DNA of 64,000 nt from Mesaphorura yosii (lineage: Eukaryota; Arthropoda; Collembola; Poduromorpha; Tullbergiidae). Of the stretch, positions 1 through 25,588 are shown one piece after another. The stretch spans positions 62,001 to 126,000 of the forward strand of contig WIXG01000151.1 of the NCBI GenBank assembly GCA_009869945.1. The letters are read 5' to 3'. The notes under the pieces were generated by a model, which saw only the letters and a list, made by a program, of their open reading frames with translations, was not told the origin of the DNA and ran no database searches. Positions within the stretch are counted from its first letter, which is position 1. Every line of letters begins with the position of its first letter. The position numbers and the translations under genes are program-made.

Positions 1-540
1 CTCGCCATCTAATCGCATGAGAAACGTAAAGGACCTTACCGGTTAAGACCCGTTGGAACCTTGACTAGCCATATCTAAGCTATTTGTAGTCGGATCTTGG
101 TCATTGATGGCTCATTTTAAAGCTGTTGTTATGGATACTATAGAAATGAAAGCCATGTCGCTCTACAGTTTCACGGAAAAATGTGTGGGACCAAAAAACA
201 GTGCAAAAATTGAAAAAAATCCCTCGTGAACTGGGTTAAATATGCGAAAATGGCGATTTGATATTTTGCTCAGTCTACACCGAAAAGTATGTTTTATACT
301 TCAATAACTTTTTTAACGTGACTCTTCATTTTCGAAATATTTCAAGTCAAAAAGCCGAACTTGGCCAAAATGTGGTTGGGCACTGTGAGCGCAGGCCTTT
401 GAGTTTTAATGTGAAATATTTTTTAACTCCTTAGGCTATAAGCTTTCGATTATATATGACTCATCAATCGCGAGCGACTGGCCAGAAATCGGGTCTTAAA
501 CGGTTAGATCCTTTGGACATCATTAAGTAAAGTTGTCAAA
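1..540. other. Region downstream of Ly6 gene 1: relic exon and inverted repeat
   Basis: No intact gene is seen. It holds a decayed copy of a Ly6 third exon on the minus strand (about 150-196) and a 25-bp imperfect inverted repeat (28-52 against 490-514, 22 of 25 matching). A missing last exon of Ly6 gene 1 could be hidden here, but no stretch with the expected CN or DGCN motif was found. Confidence 0.4.
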
Positions 541-559
541 AAGTTGTCGGCTTGCAAAC

Positions 560-989
560 CTTCCGTCCCAAATGAATCCTCTTGGACCTTGCTGTGTCAG
601 TTTCACGCAAAATGTCCCCGGCGTGTAGCTGAAAACAGATACAAACTCATTTTAACTTTAACTGCACCTCTCATCCGCTCATAATTGTGTATACAATTGG
701 ACGCTCATTCCTCCTACCTTTCGTAATCTTGGCAGTCTACTGGAATGTTAACTTCTGCATCAAAACTTTCGTACGCACCGCAAGTGTCAAGGTCCCGATT
801 TCCTTCGGCTGATGAGCACTGATAACATCGGATGGACTCTGAGAGAAAAGCAATGATGTCAAACACCTTTTGATGGGCTTTGGTTATTTCAGATTTAGAA
901 GTCAATGCTACAAACAGCTTGTTCGACTTACCAGAAAATCGCACTAAACAAGCAATGAACACGAAGAGACTCAAGAAGGTAGCATTCAT
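560..989 (-). CDS. Ly6/uPAR (quiver-like) protein, gene 1, 3' part not found
   Basis: Three exons are visible: 932-989 (signal peptide, MNATFLSLFVFIACLV), 718-838 and 560-628. Phases agree (1, then 2) and splice sites are GTAAGT/CTCTCAG and GTAGGA/TTTTCAG. The mature part opens IRCYQCSSAEG, then TCGAYESF and VDCQDYE, and the third exon reads YTPGTFCVKLTQQGPRG. This spacing (CxxC, C near residue 20, then TPGTFC and QQGPRG) is the hallmark of arthropod quiver/sleepless-type three-finger proteins, which are GPI-anchored at the cell surface and act on ion channels, receptors or septate junctions. A last exon with the CN motif and GPI signal should follow beyond the GTTTGC donor at 559. I could not find it in the first 550 bases, so it may lie off the left edge or be lost. 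The open frame extends upstream only with GTG, so the ATG at 989 is the start. Confidence 0.75.
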
Positions 990-1864
990 CGTGAACACGA
1001 ATCAGGCACTTACATACTAATGAAACTAATGACGTAACTAAAATTAAGACAACAGAAATAACTGAAGAACAATTTGTGAGATTCAAATGATGTACAAGGG
1101 CGGTTTAACCGCGGCGCGTCTACTACTATAAACAACGCACCCACCTGTCTACAGGTGTGGCTATGAATTTTGCGTGCACACAAGCCCGACTGAGTGCGTT
1201 GTGCTGTGTTTGGCTTGGCTTGTGCAAAAATGTAATGCGACTGAGAGATGCATGATTCATCGATTCATCCCAACCTCGGTCAATCACTAATGAAAATTGG
1301 GGATCTTGCTTACTATGTTGAGTTAAAAGAGAGCTTTATTCAGTTCTTCAGCTTTAAGATAATAGTACCAGTACAAAAAGGTTATCAAAGATACACTGGA
1401 ATGCTGGTAAAGGTAAATGCTTGGACGGACTTCATTGCATTAAGGTTTGTCTGAGATTTACAACAGTAATCAACGAGTTAGTCTTGGCTTAAGTAAACAA
1501 TGCCATTTTCTGAGCCTTTGAGATTTTCTTGCGTTAGTACTTCGAGTGTACTGACAGCAATGAGAGCTTATGTATAGCAGTTCGTCATTCCAACTAGGTA
1601 ACTTTAAAACTTATCAACTCAAGCTGCAGGTCTTGCAGAAATAGAAGTACATCTTCTGACGTCAAGTAAGTCTAAATACAGTCACGGGTATGTCATGTCA
1701 TGGTACAGAGTTTCAGAAATTCGCATTCGCATTGACAAACGTTTCATTACATCATTCAAAAGCTCGATTCCTACAACAAGTTTAAATTCCAACAGCTGCA
1801 TCAAGTTGTGATGGGGAAAGTTAACTAACGAAGAAGTATTTCGTTGTTTTCATATCAGGTCAGT
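990..1864. other. Intergenic spacer between Ly6 genes 1 and 2
   Basis: Upstream region of Ly6 gene 1 and 3' flank of Ly6 gene 2. No coding exon is recognised. One 68-codon open frame on the plus strand (1248-1454) has no family features. A perfect 16-bp palindrome of two abutting E-boxes lies at 1142-1157. Confidence 0.5.
1142..1157. promoter_or_regulatory. Palindromic double E-box upstream of Ly6 gene 1
   Basis: CACCTGT-CT-ACAGGTG is a perfect 7-bp inverted repeat with a 2-bp spacer. Each arm is an E-box of the CACCTG type bound by bHLH or Snail/Scratch zinc-finger proteins. It lies about 150 bp upstream of the Ly6 gene 1 start codon. The function is inferred from motif and position only. 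Confidence 0.25.
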
Positions 1865-2572
1865 TCACGAGAATACCAAGAAGCCCATTGTAAATATCCC
1901 AAACCCAATTGCCAACAGGTGCTCGTAAATGTTTATGGATTCTGAGCCGTTGCATCCGTCCTTTCCTCTACAAATTAGACAGACGGCCTCGTTAGGTGTA
2001 ATGAGTGTAAAATTCTAGCGTTGCGTCTTGGACTTACATGCACAAGCAGTCTTCAATGTAAATGTTGAACCCAGCGCCTCGCCGAACGCAGTATCGTTCG
2101 TCGCCGCCGAGACCCGGTTCCCCAAGAAAGGCACATCCTCGAATGAATCTCCACTCTCCATTCACTTCGAACAGACACAGAAAAAATAAAAGGTTTAAGG
2201 TTTTAGCTGCGTAGTGCCTGATAGTTACGGCTTTACCTTTTTGCGTCATTTTCCTGCACATCGTAGATCTCACATTTGGCAAATGTGGTTTATTCTGTGA
2301 ACCAGCGTCACAGTCTGTAATTTGGTACGACGAGTTGTCAAACGGATCACCGCATCCAATATCAAATCTGCTGTTGCACTGCCAGCATTTTATGCCAAAG
2401 ATTGTGGACGGAACTGTTCAAATGTGAAATGTACAATAGATTATAATGCTGAACAATGGCTAACAGCAGAATTAAGTAAATATGACGAGGTTTTGTAGGT
2501 TTACTTACACATGATGAGGAAGAGCGAGCCGGCAATCACAATCGAACTGATAATTATCTTCGCGTTGCCCAT
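1865..2572 (-). CDS. Ly6/uPAR (quiver-like) GPI-anchored protein, gene 2
   Basis: Four exons (2509-2572, 2237-2413, 2038-2164, 1865-1967) give 156 aa, and every phase closes. Residues 1-21 are a signal peptide (MGNAKIIISSIVIAGSLFLI). The mature domain starts IKCWQCNSRFDIGCGDPF, continues with ITDCDAG, STMCRKMTQK, FIRGCAFLG, RYCVRRGAG and DCLC, and ends with the diagnostic KDGCN. The last 25 residues are hydrophobic (HLLAIGFGIFTMGFLVFS), a typical GPI-attachment signal. It is therefore a three-finger, disulphide-rich protein tethered outside the plasma membrane. Family members such as quiver, crooked and boudin modulate K+ channels or septate junction assembly, but which of these applies cannot be read from the sequence. 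Exon structure matches the other two Ly6 genes in the cluster, which supports tandem duplication. Confidence 0.9.
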
Positions 2573-3297
2573 TGTAACGGAATCTCTGGTTAACAGACAC
2601 TAAACTAATTAAAGTATACAAAAAGGTATAAAACCCGAATAAAAACAATCTCTTATTTGCTATTTCATTCCCTGGAAAAGGCAGCTCTGTTTTGTTGATT
2701 AGTGCAAGAGCGCAACGCACCACCATGCCACTGTCTCCAAATCCAACACACAAGCTTGTTAGGCATCATACAGGTGGTTCTTCCTTTTACGGAGGAACAT
2801 CAATTCTTGCATTACGTAAGTGTAAAAATGAGTAAGCGTTGCCAGTTGCTTGCATTGTTCAGTCATTCCTTGCTTTGCTAGCTCATCATTAAATTCTTAT
2901 GAGTAAGGTACAGTTAGCATCAATAATTCTTGGAATGATTCATTAACTTGGCTCTATTGAGACCAACGTGTCTCAAATAGTTCAGGCTTCTTTCATACTT
3001 AATACTATGCAATCCTTCATGACAATGTATTGCATTCGCTGTATCCTGTACTTAATTAAGCCAAAGAGCCCTTCCGTGACTCTTCCGGGATGAGGACTCT
3101 GGATAACTGGGTCACGCATCTGGACTCACGCGGTCCCGTTACCACTATGCCACACATTTCCGAAATAGAAAGATTGATCTCACTTCCCTCATTGACTCCT
3201 TTCTTAAAATATCCTCAGTCAGTCCTTTTGATCGTGTCCAAAACCAAAACGGAACTTAACGGGAAACTCAATGCTAAACCATGTACTTGTGCACTTG
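2573..3297. other. Spacer between divergent Ly6 gene 2 and the orphan secreted gene
   Basis: Shared upstream region of two divergently transcribed genes. A TATAAAA string at 2627-2633 reads on the plus strand. A 70-codon plus-strand frame at 3090-3302 has no signal peptide or family motif and looks like chance. Confidence 0.45.
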
Positions 3298-3336
3298 CAT
3301 AAATACCCCATTCACTTCGCCGTCTCTTACACAGTG
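3298..3336 (+). promoter_or_regulatory. Probable TATA-like box and initiator of the orphan secreted gene
   Basis: GCATAAATACC near 3297-3306 is a TATA-box variant, and ACAGTG at 3331-3336 is an arthropod-type initiator about 30 bp further on. The first ATG of the secreted protein follows at 3398, giving a leader of about 65 nt. Spacing supports it, but the motif is imperfect. Confidence 0.35.
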
Positions 3337-3397
3337 TCCTTTCAGACATTTCGAGATTGGCATCCGAGATTTTTTGTTTAAAATATTGCTGGTGATA

Positions 3398-4047
3398 ATG
3401 CTTCTGAAAGTCGGTGCTAGTTTATTCACGTTTGTCCTCGTATTCAATTCCATTCATTGCCTGGACCAGACACAACAGGTCCAGAATGTTGGAACATTTC
3501 TGAACCAGCTTCTGCGTGACTACGTGCCGAAGAACGCAAGACCATACACAATTGTAAGTTCCTACTTCCTGTATTTGTTTCCGTTAATTTATATGTCCGC
3601 ACGTGCTGATATCGAGCTGTGTTCTCAGATTAATGGAATCCCACCGAATCTGAATAGCCCAATTGGCCGCGCTGGAGTTGCTCAGACCAGGCCGCAATTT
3701 GGAATGCCACCCTACGGACAATTAATAGGTAGTCTATCCAAAATTATTGCCTTTTCTTCCTGCATTCTGACCGTACATTTATTTCCGCAGTTGCACCACC
3801 GCCACAAAAACCAAAGCTGCATGCCAGTCAAGACCGCTGGAGCCCAGTGTTTCCACTCATTCAGACAGGCCAGCGTGGAAGAAGTGAAATCCAATTCGTT
3901 CCAGTACAACCGCAGTACGACAGCGGCGAGTCGCGAGAAATCGAAGATTCTCAGGAAATTATAACGGCAGACCACGGCATCAAATCCTTCGCTGGTCAAG
4001 ATCATGAAACAGCTGAATTCCAGATTCAGTCACAAATGGCGTTTTAA
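3398..4047 (+). CDS. Small secreted orphan protein, 170 aa
   Basis: Three exons (3398-3553, 3629-3728, 3791-4047) are joined by short introns of 75 and 62 bp with GTAAGT/TTCTCAG and GTAGTC/TTCCGCAG sites, and all phases agree. The product starts with a clear signal peptide (MLLKVGASLFTFVLVF, ending near IHC). A glutamine-, proline- and charge-rich chain without a hydrophobic anchor or repeated cysteines follows: RPYTINGIPPNLNSP, FGMPPYGQL, then APPPQKPKLHASQD, and an acidic tail ending in SQMAF. It is probably an unstructured secreted protein. I recognise no family. It is the only plus-strand gene inside the Ly6 cluster and converges on Ly6 gene 3. An AATAAA at 4429-4434 would carry its 3' UTR across the last exons of that gene on the opposite strand. 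Confidence 0.65.
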
Positions 4048-4069
4048 AAGGTGGCAACTGTGCTAATTA

Positions 4070-4075
4070 TTTATT
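4070..4075 (-). terminator. Polyadenylation signal of Ly6 gene 3
   Basis: AATAAA on the minus strand about 205 bp past the stop codon of Ly6 gene 3 and only 23 bp past the stop of the convergent plus-strand gene. The two 3' ends are interleaved. Confidence 0.45.
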
Positions 4076-4280
4076 GTCTTACGTGTGCATTGTTGTTGCA
4101 TTATCTCACAATTATATTGACAAGGGATATTCATTATAATTAGTCTTACGTGGAATAGAGTTAGTTTTGTTATGTAAGGTTAGTTGCATTGCTTGCTTTT
4201 GAGTGTTCTGATAGAGTATGAGCGCATTGTAATGTTCATAAGTCTTTGGATGTCAAGCTCGCAATCAATCAAACAGTCAT

Positions 4281-5062
4281 TCAATTGAAATGTAAGAGGC
4301 AAGAGAATCCGAGGAGTAAACCGGATATAAGAATTAACGGTTGATTCATGTTCCAGTTGCTGCTGCTTCTCAGAGCGAGAGAAATGTCCGTCTCAAATGA
4401 GTTACACCCGTCCTTTCCTCTGAGAATTAATAAAAACTCGCATTGAGGCTGAAATTACAATGACCTGTGTCCGCTCGACTCTTGACTGACCTGCACCAAC
4501 AATCGTCTATAAAATCCCCATTTGAATCAGCGCGACTCGCGCAGCGGTGCTGCGGGGTCTGGAACACGCTATTTTGTCGCCCATTTCTGTTCCCTAACTC
4601 CGGATCCTCATGGCTCAAATCGCAGGATCTCTCAAAGACGATTATATCGTTTGCTGTAAGTCGGATTTGCAAATTGCAGTGCATTATCAATCGAACAATC
4701 CGAACCGGTTAATTAAGAAAGGAGCACTCACATCTTTGGATGGTTTTTCTACACCACGGTTGATGGAGCCCACTTCCACGAGACTCGCAGTCATCCAACA
4801 TTGCAGTAGAATTGGAAAATGGGTCGCCACATTCTAAAATGGGTGAATTCTGCCCTCTTTTTTGCTTGAATTCCTTGACGGATATTTTGCCTTTGCATTG
4901 CCAGCATCTCAGTGCTGAAGACAGATGCAGACAACCTAGTCGAAACAAAACATGATTCATAGGTAAATTTTCAGTGGGCATAATAAATTCGACATTACAC
5001 TCACTTAAAATGACTAGAATCACAAGGGAAGTAATAACTCGATGAGATGCTTCAAATTTCAT
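4281..5062 (-). CDS. Ly6/uPAR (quiver-like) GPI-anchored protein, gene 3
   Basis: Four exons (5005-5062, 4732-4914, 4491-4653, 4281-4419) give 180 aa with consistent phases. The N-terminus MKFEASHRVITSLVILVIL is a signal sequence. The mature domain opens LRCWQCKGK, then LECGDPFSNSTAMLDDCE, WCRKTIQRS, ERSCDLS, HRCASRADSNGDFIDDCWC and GKDGCN. A hydrophobic GPI-type tail (LILISGLLLGFSCLLHF) ends the protein. CGDPF, WCRK, DCWC and KDGCN are shared with gene 2, so these are paralogues. Compared with gene 2 there is a longer first loop (EFKQKRGQNSPI) and a longer third exon, the usual places where three-finger proteins diverge in target specificity. The ATG at 5062 is the first in frame. Confidence 0.88.
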
Positions 5063-6057
5063 CGTTGGAGGCGCACATTCGGGCTTCTTCTGATTCTGAC
5101 AGTGCGTAATCAGCAGTCACAGTCACAAATGGTGGAATGTTTCACAGGTGCCACTACCACGGCCACAGTCGCAGGTACACTGATTAGCAACAATGAGAAT
5201 GAATTGTGCAAATTTTGCGTAGCGTAGTGTTAAAGAATGACTAATGGCGAGGGTAACTGGGACTTCTTCCCTCAATTTACTTCACACCCTCTCTCTTCTC
5301 TTTGCTTTGCAGTATCATTTACTTTTTATTTTTACATTTTATTAGCACTTCAAAGTGTATATATTTCGGATACATAATGCACGCAGTGACTGTTGTGGTA
5401 TGATGATATAACCCAATTATGGTCAAGGCCATCAATATAAGCCAGCAACAATTAACCTACTGTGTTAACCAGTCAACCCACAACTCACTGGCAGACAGGC
5501 AGCTCACCACATAATAATAGGCTCACAGGCCCATGACGTCAAAAGTCAAAACGTGTACTGTAAGCGAATACGGGATGGACTTGAATTGGTGCTCATTCTT
5601 GCATTAATTAAGGTTCTGTACACGAACCTGCTCTCTTGACTCCTTAAAAAAGATTTGCAATTTGCCATATTTGTGGTACTTAAGACCCACATCTAGCCCG
5701 CAGTAAATCATTATTTACATGCACAATTTCGTATCATTCGACTCAAGGCCAGCGAGGCACTCCAAACTCACTCACTCGTGCTGGCTAAAAATGTATTTCC
5801 GTTTCATCATCACAAATATGGAAGTGGGCGCCACGCCACGCACTGCCTGAAACAGGAATCAGCATTGTGATAATAATAAAGACGATTCGTGCATGATATA
5901 ACGCATTGATCGCCTGCTTCCGTTCCTTGCTGGTCCATGCATTTGGCTGGCTCAATTTTCCTCGTTCCGTTTGACAAATGGTTAGACATTTGTCAGAAAA
6001 AGAAATGATGGAACGATGGAACATGAAACGCGGTGGCAGAATTCAACGATCTAAAAC
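5063..6057. other. Intergenic spacer between Ly6 gene 3 and the PKG 3' end
   Basis: No exon recognised on either strand. Open frames here (plus 5042-5227, minus 5785-6024) lack start, splice or domain support. Confidence 0.5.
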
Positions 6058-6063
6058 TTTATT
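6058..6063 (-). terminator. Polyadenylation signal of the PKG gene
   Basis: AATAAA on the minus strand, 124 bp beyond the PKG stop codon at 6187. It is the first canonical signal after the stop. Confidence 0.6.
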
Positions 6064-6186
6064 AAATACACATTAACTTAGTCGTACACGCTTAATAAAA
6101 GTGTTCTAGCTAAATCTCTCGCGTAAAAGTTTACGTCTTTGGAAATACAGTAAAATAAAAGATTTGTTCTCTCGACGAATGCTGCA

Positions 6187-19976
<13,790 letters not shown>

Positions 19977-21112
19977 TTTGCGGCGGTCAGTCACAGTCAC
20001 AGGCCAAACTAAACTAGACTACTCCGCTTCACCGCTCCACAGATGATTACTTATTTCACAAGAGAAGCCGAGCCGAGAGCAGAAAGAGTGGATTTGGATT
20101 TACACTCTTCTCGTCCGTCAGTTGTTTTGCGAGAGGACGACACACTGCCAACGCCAACGACAGCAGCTAGGCCTCGAGTTCGCTTTCGCACTGCGATTGA
20201 AGCGATAATCTATTATTCTCCTATTCAAATTTATTTTGTATGTCAAGTATGTTTATTGTATCATTTCACATCTCACTAAACTTTGAACGAGCGACAAACA
20301 CTACAATATATCAGTTAACCTAAACACTAAGCCAAGCGCCGCGCCAGCACTACATCCACACCACGTAAAGAGTAATGTGTGCTTCACGTAACATAAAGTG
20401 GTTAAAGTATGTAACCTCTTCGCTCATTAAGCTAAATACTAAACGCCAAGCGCTCATACGAGCTATTAGTCGAGTATGCGTACGCGTACCGCGTACACGA
20501 CGAGGTCGGGTGGATGCTGCGGCGGCTGATGATGTTTGTGCTGCTGAGAGGGAGGTGAATTATCACTCGATGCAGTGGAATCATAATTCCTTCAGGTTTG
20601 CTTTGGTTTATGCATGGCATGGCCCATCGAGTGCAGATTCTTCATAACTAAACTATGCGGTTAAACTACCACCAGACAGCACATCACAGACAAGTTGTGC
20701 TTGCATAAAAGTTTTAATCTTTAATAATAATAAACTCACAGTTCATAAAGTTACGTAATACACGTTGTTGTCGGAGGTATGCTGTTGGCTGTTCGGGGGT
20801 TAGTGTCGAATTCTGTGTGGTAGCTTGATTTGTACCTCGCAGCATCATCAACGCTTCAATGTGCTTAAATCCACGCCAAGCTCAAGCCAGTAAATATTCG
20901 TGTTAACAACGTACACGAGCTTCTGAGGTGGTAGTTAACAATGCCTGCACAATGCAAATAACAAATGATAATCAGAATAACAATCGCACATGCTCCAGAG
21001 CAGGCAACGAATAGAATGAAGAAGCATCATCAGTGAATGAAGATTAGAATGATGATGGTTGATGGTAATTGTAATAGATGTGATGAGACCGTGAATTGGC
21101 TTGCTTAATGCA
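19977..21112. other. PKG 5' flank and intergenic spacer
   Basis: Contains the 5' UTR and promoter of the longest PKG isoform, but no TATA box is obvious. GTACGCG-TAC-CGCGTAC near 20479 is a perfect 7-bp inverted repeat. No coding exon seen. Confidence 0.45.
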
Positions 21113-21319
21113 TTAGCGTCTGGGTGTGATGTGATGTACAGTGTGAATCCGCCCGGTTGGATACTCCATCGTCTGCAGTGGTGGCGTGTTGCAGTGGGGC
21201 GATTTGCAATTGTACGTGCTGAAAAGATGAGACAAATTAGTTATTAATAGCTTCCACACGAATTTTTACACGGCTAATGAGAGAACTTACGTTGTAACGA
21301 AGCTCATTAGCCAGTCCAT
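21113..21319 (-). CDS. Possible two-exon micro-gene, 44 aa, or 3' end of a larger gene
   Basis: Two exons (21291-21319 and 21113-21218) are separated by a 72-bp intron with strong sites (ACAAC|GTAAGT and ATCTTTTCAG|C). Phase 2 closes into 44 residues starting MDWLMSFVTTTYNCK and ending RIHTVHHITPRR. Two cysteines lie in NCKSPHCN, but no family is recognised. The frame is open for 13 further codons upstream of the ATG at 21319, so exon 1 could instead be an internal exon of a longer gene whose 5' part I cannot see. Intron size and splice sites match neighbouring genes, which is the main support. Confidence 0.35.
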
Positions 21320-22206
21320 CAGTTTATCGGAAATTAATCGAGCACATTGAGGCCGTCATTCAAAAGCTGCATCGGCGTTTTACATAATTACATACGTCAC
21401 ATGGTCACAAGCGCACGGTCAGAAGGTTGCCAACGTAAGATAATCCGCAATGAATATATTTTACGAACGCAACGAAGATGTTCGGTGAATCGTGTTCACG
21501 TTCCAGATTCATGACAGGCTGTGACCAGGCCATGGCTCACTATTTACTTGCAGAAATATAAAATCACCTTATGGTTGAATTATTGCATCCAGAATAATCA
21601 ACAGAATCAGCAAACTTGAGCTGAATGTTAATTTGCTGCGAAATGATGACGATGATTGACAAAAACAAGTTTATGGGAAATATAAGACGAGAAAAATAGT
21701 TCCGTCTTGGTGGATATCGGGCCATACGCAAGTGGAAATATCAACTATAGATGATCACATTACGAGAAATTTTGCTTTGCTTTACCAAGATCAACTTTTC
21801 TAAGAAATGCTGGTGCATGTTAAATTACGTAGAGATAGTGGGACGAAAAGCCCTTGGCTCAATATGTCATGTCATCGTTATCATTTCAAAATTCGAACTC
21901 AGCTTGTGATTGGGCGTTGGTCGCGTCATGGCTTCTCTAATGGTAAATTATTCACAATTCATTTCGTATATACTAGATGCTTAGTTTAAACTGATGTTGT
22001 CGTATTTGTCGTACTGGTATCGCTTTCTCCTGAAATTGACGACGCATCGTAATCTATAACGTCTTTGATTCACATGGAACATTTTCTGGAAACAATTTGC
22101 TTGGAACAGTTGACCTGGAGCTTTCTATCGGACATGGACCATTAACAAACACGACGAAATTCAAGAAATGAGTATTCATGTTTCCTCGTTTCTCTTTCGC
22201 ACACAC
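21320..22206. other. Spacer downstream of cathepsin L
   Basis: No exon recognised. It holds one copy of a short dispersed repeat, TGGAAACAATTTG followed by GGAACAGTT (about 22088-22110), which recurs in the MOXD1-like gene near 29022. Confidence 0.4.
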
Positions 22207-22212
22207 TTTATT
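22207..22212 (-). terminator. Probable polyadenylation signal of cathepsin L
   Basis: AATAAA on the minus strand about 420 bp past the cathepsin L stop. It is the nearest canonical signal I found in that direction. Confidence 0.35.
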
Positions 22213-22629
22213 GCCTGAAAAACTTACAACAAAAAGAATTCTTTACTTCAGTGCGCAGCTGTGCAATTAATTAATCAGTAATTCGGGTAATCTTTGTTCA
22301 AAGGTTAACTTGCATTAATACACGACTTAATACAAGAACTTATATCACAATATCATAGAGTATTGCTGCACATTTCATTGGCTGACGCAGCGAATAAGCG
22401 CACAGTACTTCAGGACTTATTTAATTAGAACAACCATAAAATTACTACTAAAAGACGGAAATACTAACAATAAAAACTTAAAGAACAAAAACTACAGTAG
22501 TGATTAGGTAAATGAGTAAGTTTAATATAAAACAGAGCACTAATATTTGGCTTAACTAAGTAATAAAGTAGAGATGAATCAGTAACCGTTGAGATTTTGG
22601 ATGTCATGAACAAAAGAGAGACAAGTTAA

Positions 22630-25397
<2,768 letters not shown>

Positions 25398-25580
25398 GTT
25401 GAATATCAGCTGGAAACCACAGAATACTTCTCAATGACTGGCTTACTGTTTAGATAACTGGAAAAAGGACCTCTCAATTTAGTCTTAAATTGGCACTACA
25501 GGACAGAGGATCAAGAAATTTGGACTGTTCAGTCTGAAGTACGAAGTTGCACTGGACGAAATTCAGAATTTTGTAGACCA

Positions 25581-25588
25581 CTTTTATA
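25581..25588 (-). promoter_or_regulatory. TATA box of cathepsin L
   Basis: TATAAAAG on the minus strand, with an initiator-like CCAGTG (about 25550-25555) some 33-35 bp downstream and the start codon at 25397. A strong TATA promoter fits a highly expressed digestive or lysosomal protease. Confidence 0.55.

Noticed and set aside
3090..3302. 70-codon plus-strand frame before the orphan secreted gene
   Set aside because: Lies upstream of the probable TATA/initiator and has no coding features.
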